Positions 46,361-58,322 are shown, numbered from the stretch's first letter. The stretch is 64,000 nucleotides of DNA from Athripsodes cinereus (GCA_947579605.1 OX388314.1:7936001-8000000), one strand, 5' to 3'. Made by a program: numbers and translations. The notes: generated by a model from the letters alone, not told the origin.

Positions 46361-49300
46361 ATTTGTGGGCTTTGTCCGAGATAATTACAGTTCGTATAAC
46401 TGTAGACCCTAAAATTTTAAATGTATTGTGTGGTGAATATACCTAATCGTGAAGTTCAGAATTCTTATCTATGTTGTGTAATTATGTGTATTGATATTAA
46501 TTGAAAATGTAATAATTTTAATGTGTGTATGTATATGAAAACAATTTTAAAAATGAAACAGGAATCGTAAAGTAAATAATTTAAATGTCCGTATTTAAAA
46601 AATAAATGTATTGGTGTATAGCGCAAACGTTTGTCGCGAGTATTGTTATAATGTGGAGTAAAAAATCGATGCCGTATGAGAAAGAATTGTATTGTAGAGA
46701 ATATTCCATCGTAATGTTTCGTATTAAGCGGTAAACAAAACTTCGCAAACCGACCAACATAACATAATGAATATTATGATATAGTGTGTATCTATAATAC
46801 ATCGCGCGCTAAGAAAAGATCGTATCAGTAAGAGACCGATAATATTAGTATACCGCAGTATACATACCTACCTATACAACGTGTAGTATGTACCATCGAG
46901 AGCGCGTATGCAGAACACAATTGGGTGCAGTCAGTTTTTAAAATAGTGTAAACTATTCCGTTCGTAGGGAGAAGTCCGTTATTAAGAAATAAAACACAGC
47001 ATAGTATGTACGTACCTATGCGTCGCGAGAGAAAAGGACAGTATACAACATACCTCAACATAATAGTAATATGAATACGCGAATTGGGAACTACAGATTA
47101 TTAGTAAAATGTATAGTTGAAAATAATAATATTTGAATGAAACGAAATAATATGTACCCATGCTGTTTGTGTATAATAAACCAAAGTGTACAAAGAACTT
47201 TACCGGTAAACATAATTTTGTTGTAATGTTATTTTAATAGTAGATTCATTTTCAAACGATGTGAGTAAAAATCGATGTTAAATATTAAATTGAATTAAAT
47301 TTTTTGAAACAGTAAAATGTTGTATTTGGAATAAAAATCTTTATTGAACTCTTGGAGAAATAATATTAAATGAGCGTTGTTGTAATAAATATATGCGTAG
47401 TAGAATTTTGATAAGAATATTATATGTGCGTACGTAGTGATGTGACGAAATAATAATGATGAATAATATTAAACAAATATTTTTGTTTTAAGAAAATTAA
47501 AGTTAAAAAAAATAAATCGAAGTGAATAATGTTAAACCTTCACGACCGTTCACGAAATTTGAAAAATAAATACACTTAACCCTTAGTGAAACATGACCGA
47601 ATTTGTTAACCCTTTGTGAACAATAATTGAATTTTTTTTAATGTCAAGTAGTGAACTGTAACTGAATTTTTTAATTTAGTTAAGAAACTGTTAACCCTTT
47701 GATGACCATCGTTGAAAATTTTGACATTAACGTAAATAGTAGAATGATGTTTTGTAAATTTTTTTGGAAATTAAAGAAGTAACCATGTAACGTTGTAGAA
47801 TTTTTGCTGTTGAATATTAACCCTTCGTGTTCGGAATTTGTTATCTTTTGTGAAGTAATTAATTTTCTTGAAATGTTATAATGTGACTTTTGCGGCTTAT
47901 TACCATCGTGAAATATTGAAGTAACCTATGCCTTGTTTATTTGAGAACTGAGTCCGTTTAGTGAATTGTCCCGTTAAGGTAAACTAACGAACGCTCTTTG
48001 ATAAAAAATGAGTTAAGTTTATGTAATATGTAAAGCCGTGGTAGGAGAGATGTGTTTAAATACTTTTTTGTGACTTTTGTGTAATCGATATAGAGACGAT
48101 GTTATCTGGATGTGTGAAAGATAAATCGTAATGCTCTTTTTGATGAATGTAGACAATGTGATTGCTAATCGTTCATGCCTATTATTTTGAAGTTTGAGTT
48201 TATATGACGTTTAATTCCGCGTAGGACACGTAGTAATCTCTTATGAATTGTAATTGGAAATGTTTGGATGTAGTATATCCTTGTTGAATTAAATACTTTT
48301 GTGACTTTGTGAAAAGTTTGTTTATGTTGCTTGAATACATTGGAAAATGTGATAGAACATTTTGACATTGAACGGGAATGGCTTATGAAGGACACAGAAT
48401 AAAACCTGTAGTGGAATGTTGGCTACAGATATTCAATGGGATAATTTTGATTAATTGTATGTTAGTAAATAAAGATGATGTATGAATCTGTTTATGAAAG
48501 GTGAGCCTTGAATGAAGAAGTTAATGTTGAATTTGAATAATGATGTATGTAAAGAATTTATTGAACTTGTAACTTGTATATTGTGTAGCAAAGATCGAAA
48601 GTTGTTCAATGTATTTGTCATGTATTAAGCCTGTATGAGGATGACGATCCTCTGAGATTATCTCTATGTGAGAAATCTGTCTCTGTGTGAGAACTGTGTC
48701 GTATGTAATATGCGTAGAAGGATTTGACGCCAATAATGAATATCGGTTACTGTAAATGTGATTGCAGTCGTCGTGATGTACCATTATGTCATGTCTGCGT
48801 GTAAATTGTTTTTCTAATATGTATATGTCCTTATTATGTATGATTTCTTTCTGTGCTTTGCCAATATCTTTGTATGGTACATGGTACATGAAATCACTTG
48901 TATATGAGTGCTATTAAGCTTAATGGGTTAAATGAAGCGTAAATGTGGTATCTCTAATTCCATCTATACAAAATTGTTTATATTCATTTAAATTCCTTTA
49001 TGTTATTTTTCCAATGGCTTGCCGGATACATATAACTGGAATCGAAATAATGTGAACCAACTTCTTAAGTATGTAACTTTTGTTTTATATGTTTGTCATG
49101 TTTAAAATATTAACTTGTCGTCGATCGTAGTAAAGGAATCCATCAATGAAACGTACGTATATTGAGAAATTGAAAGAAAGAATTTTATCACCAGTGTAGA
49201 ACGAACCGTATATTGAAACGTACTACAGATCCTGAGTTTCTTATAAGGTTGTATTGTAAAATGTTTAAAGTTGTTGTTTTCATGACCTGTGTTTTTCGTA

Positions 49301-49610
49301 TACATGCACATATGCACCTGTCTATATATATACACACCTCTATGTACTATTATATTGTTATGATTGTAGCTATCAGACTTTTGATAGGAGCCCCGTACTA
49401 AAACAGCCAAAGTGAATTTTGTGTTATTATTAAGAAGTGTAAGTCAAAATATGAAAACAGTTCGCATCTATTTTGACTATGGGCAATTTACCGCGAGTGT
49501 TTAATAATAATTGAACGGGCTATAGGATGTAAGACACATTGTAATAGTATATAAGCTACCATTTTTTGAATTGTTTGTCTGTAATTGGGTACCTATGTAG
49601 TTGCTTATGT

Positions 49611-49742
49611 ATCCAATGGTTCTCAACTTTTTACGTAACCAGTGGTACTCAACTTTTTTATGTAACCAGTGGTATTCACTCTTTTCATGTAACCAGTGGT
49701 TCTCAACAATTTTTTGTAGTGGTTCTCAACTTTTTTTTGTAT
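49611..49742 (+). repeat. Tandem repeat, about 27-bp unit, 5 copies
   Basis: Units of GTAACCAGTGGTTCTCAACT plus TTTTTAT, with small changes, placed just upstream of the polypurine tract of the LTR element. Confidence 0.85.
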
Positions 49743-49794
49743 AATTGGAGAACTTGAAAATTTGTCGCTTCTCTTCAAATTTTCAAGAGGGGCC

Positions 49795-49805
49795 GAAAGG
49801 GAGAA
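49795..49805 (+). promoter_or_regulatory. Candidate polypurine tract
   Basis: GAAAGGGAGAA, all purine, ends exactly where the 3' LTR starts (TGCTACG). A second purine block, AAGAGGGG, precedes it. In LTR elements this primes plus-strand DNA synthesis. Confidence 0.65.
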
Positions 49806-52331
49806 TGCTACGCATTAAATAATCGCTGCGGAAAAGTTCATACTGGCTAATGTTCCTACAGTCATTTGTTGTCTGTGAGTCACTCGTAATAATAATTGGA
49901 CGTTATGAATATCATATCCTTAACACGTGTTTCTCTAACCTTGTACGCCAAACGTATGATTTTGTCGATGCGCCAAAAACGACGGTTGAAGAAAACGGTC
50001 GACACAACGAGAGGTCCTCGCGTCGCTTGCAAGCAAATTCAGTTACCCGCAAATCATGGCATAGGTCGGACGAAAGAAGGGTTTGTCCCTTCCCGCCTTA
50101 GTCGCGAACAGCGATGTGCGTAACTCCGACACAATAATAATACTAACAATAATTATTTAATAGTACTTAACTTCGTAATGTGATAAACAAGTGTGTTGCC
50201 CTCTGTTGTACGTAAAACAATTCTTATTGTGTGTCGTTAATAATGTACTTTAAATATCTGTGTTAGTTTTACGTGCGCGACCAATCATACCGCCAATATC
50301 AAGGAACAATAATAACGATTAATAATTAATAGTAATTAATAAACAGAATAATGTTATAGACAAGCTTATATTCTATTCGAGATATATATAGGTAGACTAC
50401 GATTCTAATGGTGATAATGATATATTTGGAAGTTTTGAGTATAATAATATATGTTGGTTTTGGGCGTGGTTTTTGCTGTTGCCGCCATTATTCATAACCG
50501 TGTGAAATTAGATAATCCATTGTTTCTGAACAAATACTCTATGTTAGGAATCATGAACAATCCCATAAACTGTTCTTTCTACTTTCTCAGTATTGTGAAT
50601 ATGATTGAAATTGCGAATGTGTATCTAAATCTTCAGCGTGTACAGCTTCACCTCGGATAGTCAGTATATCGCGTAGCGGTGATTTACCGATATAACTCGC
50701 ATTACAATGTGAACTGTGTAATCCTCTAGTAACTTCTCCGGTCCATACCCTTGTCAAAAGAGTGATTAAAAGACTAGCTGAGTATTTCTGAAAGGACTAT
50801 TGAAATAGTGACACCTTCTGCCTTTTACACTGAGGATATTGTAGGAGCGTATAAGATATCCCATGTCTCTTGAGAAGTAGTGATCTCTTCCGTCTTGAGG
50901 ACAGGATCTATCAGATTCTGACACCACCACACCCCTGTACGTCTTTGAGTATAACCAGCGACCACCATAGAAGCATCAGGGTATGTTTCTTTCACGATCC
51001 TGCCATCTTCCGTCTATGAGTGCAAAATACGTCATCAATAACATACTCGTCTTTGTGTTATTCTTCTCCTGATCGCCTGTCTATCTGTAAGTGACTATAT
51101 TACTACTGTATATGGTATATATAATGATACTTTTTTCATAACTGAGTTCATATTATCATTGAACTATCTATATATTAATTTTCCGTTGTGTAATAATTTA
51201 AGATTTTGAGTTTGAATGAAGAATGAATGATTCCAATTAAATATTTATAAATCACATGATAAATCAGGTATTGATTTATATTGATAATACCAAGGATGGT
51301 GTATTTGATAATTACCATTGTTTGTTTTATTGTCTCAATCCGAATATGGTGTAACTTTCATAGCTTTGCATATTGAGCGGAATATTATTCCCTATAAACT
51401 TACTTTGAAAATAACTGTCTTGTTATGTAATATATATTTGCACAATAAATGTGAATCACTTATCATACGTTATCTTTCTGTTGAAATCCATTTTATATAT
51501 ACCTACAAGTAGATCCAATACTCTTAATCATGTCAAAGTACATCTCTTCGCCTCCTTGTATATAATCTTCCAATAACCTAGTTTATACTTGGAGTAGATA
51601 AGACGACAAGGTTCGAATCCTTGACCAACCAATGGATAAAGGACCATATTATTTCACTATGAAAGCAACAAGGAGCTAAATGAATGGCTCCATTGATGGA
51701 AATAAAATATCCACTTAATAAGAAGGATATGATGTACTTATGATAATCTTTGTTCCACTTGATATAAATTTTGATCGTTTACTTGGAAATATTTATCTAT
51801 AATTCTACTCAAGGAAAGATATAAGTAGAATCTTTACCATGTAAAGTATGCTATCAGAAGAAACATTATTGCATAAATGACCTAAGTATTCTGTAATGAT
51901 ATGATGACCATAAGAAAATGATGAAACCGAAGGATAAAGAATTCTCTGAACTTTACGTAAGTATAATATGTATAATTGAAGTATGTACCTGTCACCCACA
52001 CACAATGCATTCCCCTTGTACAGACCAAATAGAATCATCCCTAGACATGAACTTGAGCCAATATATTAATCTGTTTTACTTGCAAATATAATTGTAACTT
52101 TCTCTATATAATATAATTAATTTTCTATGTGTTTCGCTTACGTACATTGCAAAATGTATGTAGCGAAGCTGGGGGTTACGAGCCAATATATATACTTTTC
52201 TTATGTACTATTCATGTAAATTCATTTTCTTGATAATATAGAATTCATTTCTTTAAATGTTATTGATAATTTCTCTTTAGATAATATGTATGAATATGGT
52301 GCGATCGTCCCAGTGGGACGATATCGTATCA
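49806..52331 (+). repeat. 3' LTR, 2526 bp
   Basis: Differs from the 5' LTR, as far as I can see by reading, only by a 4-base insertion (GGTA, around 50391), one extra G in GGGCGTGGTTTTTG (50463-50475) and one T to C (TATACTTGG, near 51587). This implies very recent insertion or gene conversion. Confidence 0.85.
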
Positions 52332-52624
52332 GGCTCCAAAGCATTCTTTAGAGATTTCTTTTTGAATGTTTTTTAAGTATTCTTCAATGCACATCCGTTA
52401 CTTGATTATTTAAATCGCGAACGATTTCGGTAAACCTATACCATTGACGAGCGATATAATACTGACTAATATTTTTGTTAAAACATCTACAAAAGCAAAA
52501 TAATTGAAAACAATAGCTGCACCTGTTAAGGATTAGGCATTGTAAACATTGTGAGAAGAGGTGATTTATAATGATTAATTACTTTATTTACAATATTTAC
52601 TTTTGAATTTAAAGCTTTATTAAT

Positions 52625-52890
52625 TTCTAATGTTTCCAAAGAACATGTTTAAAATAATTATTTATATTTGTATGTTTGAAAGAACTATTTGTTTTTATGA
52701 AATTTTGATCAAATTCAATAATATGATTCGCGAACTCAGAATAATTACTATTTTTAAGGCAATGTTCGTGTTCTCTAAGTCTAGTTTTAAAATTTCTTTT
52801 GGTCATACCTATATATTATGTACATCGCAGTCATCACACTTAAGTGTGTACACTCCATTTTTTGCAAGGGTTCGGTGGGATCTTTATTAT
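52625..52890 (-). pseudogene. Penelope-like element GIY-YIG endonuclease remnant
   Basis: On the minus strand one frame gives NGVYTLKCDDCD, and after a one-step frameshift the next gives YIGMTKRNFKTRLREH, then about 45 more residues to a stop (FDQNFIKTNSSFKHTNINNY is part). G(V/I)Y...C..C...YIG.T.R....R..EH is the GIY-YIG nuclease signature as found at the C-terminus of Penelope-like retroelements: the GIY tract, YIG tract, catalytic Arg and following Glu-His are all present. The frame break between the two halves makes it inactive. No Penelope RT domain is readable upstream (52900-53440), although a minus frame CIPLGNVLTKEISKLLNNKD near 52900-52960 may belong to it. It starts about 300 bases beyond the LTR end. 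Confidence 0.75.
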
Positions 52891-53541
52891 TTAACAAATT
52901 AGATCTTTATTATTTAACAATTTAGAGATTTCTTTTGTTAGCACATTACCTAGAGGAATACACATTCTTGTCAGCTTTTCAAAAGATGGCCAACCAGTGT
53001 TTTAGTGTTCTTCGAATCAAAATAAGATGCAATATAGAAAAAAAATAATTACAGAATGGTTTATACCTAAACATTTGTGAAAATTGTTGTCAGATAAAAC
53101 GCATTCACTGTACATGGATAAGTTTTCTCATTTGTTTATAAACATTAAACTACAGCATACAATATAATATCATGCAGAGTGTAAAATACAGCGGGTTGCG
53201 TACTTTTACAATAAATCTTATCAAATGGTTGGCATCGACAGTGTTACCAAACACACTACTGCTTAACCACGACAATGTTGAATTATTATTACCATTGATA
53301 ATCGTTTTTAACCCGTACACCGCCAAGTCGTGTGACATTCTTAAGTTATTGTTGACAAATATACTATTAGACGATCTGGAACTATGGCTTTGCGAGAAAA
53401 CTAATTTTGAAAAGACGTGCAACAAATTTACAACATTGCTTTAGATATTTAACGTAGTTTATTTATGGGATGTCTCGATTGAAAGTCTGAGACCACTAAC
53501 AGGCTACCGACCACCTCAATTTATTTTATTGGCACGCATAT

Positions 53542-54518
53542 TTACAATGTTCACACTGACCAAAGGAGTAAAACAAGGGTGCTTTATGTCGCCATGGCTT
53601 TTTAACCTATACATTGTATTCGTCCGCTGAAAGAAATGAATGTAGGTGTTGATATGAATGGGATGAATGTAAGAGCGTTAATGTTTGCCGATGATTTGGT
53701 ATTGATGGCTGAAAGTGAAAGTGATCTACAGCGAATGATGACGTGTGTGTATGAAAATTGTGCGATTAATGGATTGAGAATGAATGCAAAAAAGACAAAA
53801 ATCATGGTGTTTGAAAGAGGAAGTCAGAGAACAGTATGCCAGGTAATGATTGACAACGAAGTGTTAGAGCAAGTTGACGAATGTGTGTACTTAGGTAGTT
53901 TGTTCACGAGAGATGGGAAGTGTGAAAGCGATATTGAAAGGAGAAAAGTTGCTGGCAATAAGGTAAATGGTGCAATCCGACCAATAATTGCAAATAGAAA
54001 CATATCTACCACAGCCAAAAGGTTGGTGCACTCTGCTATCTTAGTGCCAACACTTATGTATGCAAGTGAGACGTGGACATGGTTAAAGAAGGATGAAAGT
54101 GGCATAAATGCAGTTGAAATGAGATCGTTGAGAAGGATGTGTGATAAAAGTCTGAGAGATCGTGTGCGTAACAGTGATATACGAAAGGAATGTGGAATGA
54201 AAGTTGGTGTAATAACAAGGATGAATGTAAATAAGTTAAGATGGTTTGGGCACGTGGAAAGAATGATCATTCATGGACAGAATGACTAAGAAGATATATT
54301 TGGGTGAGAGGAATGGTGCTCGGAGACGTGGACGTCCTAGGATGAAATGGCAAGATCATTTAAATCAAATCCTACAGGACGGTCACGTATTGAGCACGTT
54401 GAACAAGAGAGCATGCATGAGGAATTGTATGACAGTGACGGAAGCGAAAGATGTATGCAAGGATAGAAGGAAGTGGCGCTCGATCCTTTCTGCTTACCCC
54501 GCGAGGGAAGCGGCGTGA
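53542..54518 (+). pseudogene. RTE-like reverse transcriptase, frameshifted
   Basis: RT domain motifs in order: KGVKQGCFMSPWLFNLYI (53562 on), then in another frame RALMFADDLVLMAESESDLQ with the catalytic F-A-D-D box, GLRMNAKKTKIMVF, DECVYLGSLFTRDG, ILVPTLMYASETW, LRWFGHVERM; then, after a second frameshift near 54265, MTKKIYLGERNGARRRGRPR and KDRRKWRSILSAYPAREAA. Two frame breaks (about 53612 and 54265) and loss of the endonuclease and N-terminal RT part make it inactive. The order and the C-terminal GH..R, GRPR, SAYP signature are those of lepidopteran RTE-like elements. It ends in (TATG)n at 54521-54540. Close relatives of the 3' end lie at 16256 and, more distantly, 55591 and 6187. Confidence 0.9.
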
Positions 54519-54520
54519 TG

Positions 54521-54540
54521 GTATGTATGTATGTATGTAT
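54521..54540 (+). repeat. (GTAT)n tail of the RTE copy
   Basis: Five GTAT units directly after GCGTGATG. Confidence 0.85.
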
Positions 54541-54699
54541 ATTTACAATGTTTACAATCTCCTAATATATCTATTCTGATCTTTCATAACATATCAGGAA
54601 TAGAATCTTATAATATAGATTTTTAAAAATGTAGAACATAATTCCTAGAAGTAAATATAATGTATTTCGCAAAAATAGCATTATGCTATTTCTTTCGAT

Positions 54700-54965
54700 C
54701 GATGTGGTGTGGAGGTAAAGCTTTTGCCTTTGAGTTACGAAGTCGCGGGCTCGATTCCCGGTTAGGGAAAAATGAAGAATGACCTCTGGTTGCATGGTGA
54801 TGCATAAACCTAATTGTGTTACATGTATATGTGTTTTGTGCATTATGTATAATTATATTATCGCAGTGTGAGTACCCATAATACAAAATTTATATCTTAT
54901 TTGGAAATAAATCTGTCTATGTAAATTTTCTACACATGTTATGTTATGTTACGTTATGCTATGTT
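54700..54965 (+). mobile_element. Free SINE-B copy, diverged
   Basis: CGATGTGGTGTGGAGGTAAA head and GGCTCGATTCC box B (54749-54759, one change from consensus), then AAAATGAAGAATGACCTC, TACCCATAATACAAAATT, TGTCTATGTAAATTTTC and a (TTATG)n tail at 54938-54962. It is older than the Helitron-embedded copies but shows the true 3' tail. Confidence 0.8.
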
Positions 54966-55570
54966 TTGTATGAAAAAACGTAGAAGTATCGTAAATTCAA
55001 CTATTTCATTTCTAATACAAATATTTTATGATCAAATTTCATAGGTTTTCTCGGAAACTATGGCAAACAGTTATAAATTCCACACATTGCAGCTGTTTGT
55101 AACAAAGAAACAGTACTGAATACCTGGAATATGATTTAAATTGAACGTAGAGCTAAAACTGACATCGATTAATTCTTTCAGATATATTAATTTTTAAAGA
55201 AAAAAATTGTTTTGCGTGAAAAAAGATTTTCTTTCACGATACAACCTTTTTGAGATAATCATTTTAAAGCGTCACGAAATGGAAGAATTTTGTTAAAAAA
55301 AAAACATCGCGAATTCCTCTTGTTTATCTATTTCTAGTATATAGTATAACGGTATGTTATAGAACTGGATTAGCTAGTGGACTAACTGTATGTAATGATG
55401 ATACAGATAGTACCCTCCATGCCACAAAGAGATAAGACATTCAGGATGTACAGCGTAAGTGATCACTGAATTGAATATGTTAAATGTCTTCTACGCGAAT
55501 TTTACGAAAACTTGCATTTTATTTTTACAAAAGGTGACTTTTTCACGAATTTTGTCAGAACCATGTTTTG
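54966..55570. other. Anonymous AT-rich stretch
   Basis: AAGACATTCAGGATGTACAG (55434) may be a minus-strand SINE-A scrap. Otherwise nothing. Confidence 0.4.
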
Positions 55571-55893
55571 TACTATACTATACTATACTCTCACGCCGTA
55601 TCCCAAGTGGGGTAGGCAGAGAGAACGGAACGCCACACAGATCCATCTCTACACACCTCCCTCGCCTCCTCCACATTCATACAGTTTCTCATACATGCAC
55701 GTCGATTCCTCTTACTCAACACGCGGCCGTCCTTGAGAATTTGATCCACGTGATCAAGCCACGTGGTTCTCGGACGTCCGCGCTTCCTCACACCTTTTCT
55801 TTCAGACAAGTATATCCTCTTTGTCATTCTTACCTCGTTCATTCGTTCAACGTGTCCAAACCACCGTAGTCTATTCACGCGCATTCTGTCCAC
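55571..55893 (-). pseudogene. RTE-like C-terminal fragment
   Basis: 100 codons open on the minus strand: MRVNRLRWFGHVERMNEVRM, TKRIYLSERKGVRKRGRPRT, TWLDHVDQILKDGRVLSKRN, RRACMRNCMNVEEAREVCRD, WRSVLSAYPTWD then TA and stop. It is homologous to 54240-54518 on the other strand at lower identity, so it is a separate subfamily; 6187-6285 belongs here. The frame is intact but lacks the RT domain. The (ATAGT)n run at 55571-55588 (+ ACTATACTATACT) is its 3' tail. Confidence 0.9.
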
Positions 55894-55900
55894 AACACTC

Positions 55901-57449
55901 TGTTTTGGAAAATTCGTAATAATTAAAATAAATTACTCATAATTAAACGTGATTAAATGATAACAAAACAGATTGGCAATGCTCTTGAAAGACGTTTCTC
56001 TGAATAAAAATGAATTGAGTAAAAAAACATTTGCTTTTAACTTGATTACAATGGTATCTTTTATATGATAAGATTGAGTAGATAATAGAATTTATTGTAT
56101 ATTATATATTCACAGTTTTCCTGTTCTTTTAAAAATATTACTTCATACAGTCATTAGCCGATCTCTTTACGATCCCTCATTACAGAATTTATGAAAATTG
56201 TACCACATTATCGTCCTCTGGTGCATGTTATCCTGAGATTTAAGTGTTTTTCAATAAAATATTTCAATCCTGGCTAAGTGTTTAGTGGTTATATTATTAT
56301 TAGTACTGTAGTAGGAAATATAATAACACAAACATTTAAAAGAACAGTGACAATATTACCTACGTTACATTCAAAATAATGATGTATACAGTATATATTT
56401 TTTAAGAATATTCCAAGTCCTTGAATCAATCGTCCTTGAGCGGACAGTGATTCTGTTTACAAAAGAAATTAATTTGTAATAATATTGTAAAAGAAACATT
56501 TGTTTTCGACTATCATTTTATTCGAAAATATTATATTTTATAGCTTAATACCTAATTAGATTTCTGTTTATTTGTCCTGATTATTTTGTTCATTTCACGA
56601 AACATTTAATGAATAAAAATGCCATAAAATATTAATTATCAATTTTGCACTCGTATTTCTAATTTTCTGAAATAATTGTCAAATTTTTTTCGTTGTTAAT
56701 TATTCTAAACCTTTAATAGGCACCCATATTTTGCATAATTTAATATTGCAAACACTCTGCTCATTTGAATATTTTTTCTGTGACAACCCCTTCGAATTCA
56801 GATTTAAATTTTAAGCTTTTAAATGTAGGTACTTAATTTATTAAAAACTTAAAAACACCAAGTTTCAATTGAGGGAAATGTGTGATATCGCTATTTATAC
56901 AATTTTTATAAAGTTTTATCTGCTCTTTTTAGTGTTCATTTAAAAATCACAGTTTTCTTACATTTAGTTACACCTCTACTGTCGTCCTTACGTCTTGCAT
57001 GTAGGCAGCATTTAATGAGTGATCCACTTACCACGTTGTATTGCTTTATTCTTGTACATAATAATATTATATTACATAGACTCATTAATACTGCGTTTAA
57101 CATTGTGACAATCAATATATTATCGTGGAATCCGTGTGGTGTGCGTGTTAGTAATCATTAAATATAACTAAACGATTCTAATAATATAATAATTATATTC
57201 TATTGCAAACTATCTAATAAAGCTACGACTATAAAAATACTTACCTATAAACACCCAACTAGTGTCCATATAATTAAAACGAAATTTTATGATAATTAGT
57301 TTTTGTTTTTAAAATAAGATCTATTTATTATTTCTTCCGTTACTCAAGTGGTTTCTTGTACTTCTAGTTTGTTTCCCGGTTTTTATTGATAGTAACATCA
57401 TTTTTCTGCGGAACATGTAATTTTTTAAATCTGTTTAATGTTTCACGGT
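55901..57449. other. Anonymous AT-rich stretch
   Basis: No gene or element supported. Confidence 0.5.
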
Positions 57450-57735
57450 TTTGATTATCATCATCATCATCATCGGCAGAAACCAGCCTTCTCCATTCAG
57501 AGCGTCTCTGTGCCGATTGCGTCACCTCTTCCCACGATATTCCCTGCGCTCTGATGTCGTCGTCATAGGAACGGTGTATTGTGAAAGAGGGACGCCTGGG
57601 CCAATGGAACCCTTGCGGATGGAAGAACAGTCCTCTTTTTGGCCAACTACCGTTGGGCGTTCTTAGAACAGGTTGGATGGAGCCGTCTTTTCCCCAGACC
57701 TCGATATCGTCGGGCTTGTCTTCCAACATACTTAA
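57450..57735 (-). pseudogene. Reverse transcriptase C-terminal fragment
   Basis: Minus strand: VLRTPNGSWPKRGLFFHPQG, FHWPRRPSFTIHRSYDDDIR, AQGISWEEVTQSAQRRSEWR, then RLVSA and an Asp run encoded by the (ATG)n-type tail (CATCATCAT on + at 57459-57474). It is the same family as 19360-20114. The GRP motif reads RRP here. About 80 codons of homology remain; the upstream segment DIEVWGKDGSIQ is not shared. Confidence 0.85.
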
Positions 57736-57805
57736 AATGACTGACTACTAACAGAAACGGAATAAAGTTTTTGATTATAGTGACATCATATTTATGAGCA
57801 ATATG

Positions 57806-58322
57806 CAGTGGCGTAGCTAGGGTCATCTGCGCCTGGGGACAAAGTCTGCGCCCCTTCTCGGAGTCCTCAAGAAATTTTTGAAATTTTACAGTTTATATGG
57901 TTCATTTTCGAAGCATGAAGCATTATGAAGAATAATATTTAAACCCGAACTGATTTTGTTAACAAAAAACCCCATCAGCAATCCTGCATTGTGGATGTGT
58001 CATTTTGTTTATGAGTAGAATGGCGCCCCTTAATGCTCAATGGGAGCGCTAAAATCGTGATTGCCAACTCTTTTGAAATGAAGATATTTGTGGAGCTCCA
58101 AAATTTAATCTTGCAAACGTATTTGGGATACATTAGCTTACATAAAAAAAAATAGTTTTAATACTCATTTTGGCGCCCCCTAATGTTAAACCTAGTTTTT
58201 AAGTTATAAAAATGTGCTATTTTTATGACTTTATTAAACAAAAATAAAATAAATAAAATAAAATAATGTGGCGCCCGGGGACATATGTCCCCCCCCTGCC
58301 CCCCCCCCTAGCTACACCACTG
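57806..58322. mobile_element. hAT-type MITE, 517 bp
   Basis: CAGTGGCGTAGCTAGGG and (inverted) CAGTGGTGTAGCTAGGG ends with a perfect 8-base duplication GCAATATG at 57798-57805 and 58323-58330. GGCGCCCC motifs recur inside (58022, 58170, 58269), and a C-run sits at 58290-58308. No transposase. A different hAT family from 38439. Confidence 0.95.

Larger units (their letters stand above)
46361..49805 (+). other. Non-coding interior of the LTR element
   Basis: A TGGG at 46366 (TGGGCTTTGTCCGAG) is a possible tRNA primer site a few bases past the LTR, not assigned to any tRNA. The + strand is strongly G over C (for example 15 G and 2 C in 48001-48060; 14 G and 3 C in 48481-48540) and is dense in TAA/TGA/TAG. 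The motif AACCCTTNGTGAA recurs around 47579-47850. Longest frames are on the minus strand (48521-48889, 122 codons; 49102-49410, 102 codons) and match no gag or pol feature; they are expected where the + strand lacks C. Confidence 0.75.
43840..52331 (+). mobile_element. Large non-autonomous LTR retrotransposon (LARD-like), 8.5 kb
   Basis: Two direct repeats of 2521 and 2526 bases bracket 3445 bases. The repeats start TGCTACGCATT and end ATCGTATCA (TG...CA). An 11-base purine tract, GAAAGGGAGAA, stands immediately before the second repeat, as a polypurine tract should; this sets the orientation as +. No gag, protease, RT, RNase H or integrase motif is found in any frame of the interior. Known families with this layout are LARDs, mobilised by enzymes of relatives. 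A simple duplication is an alternative, but the TG/CA ends and purine tract argue against it. No target-site duplication is visible (AGGAA on the left, GGCTC on the right). Confidence 0.8.

Noticed and set aside
48521..49410. Minus-strand frames of 122 and 102 codons in the LTR interior
   Set aside because: Expected because the + strand is C-poor; no gag, protease, RT or integrase motif.
43840..52331. Simple segmental duplication or assembly duplication
   Set aside because: TG...CA ends, terminal position of the purine tract and three small differences favour LTRs, although assembly error cannot be fully excluded without reads.
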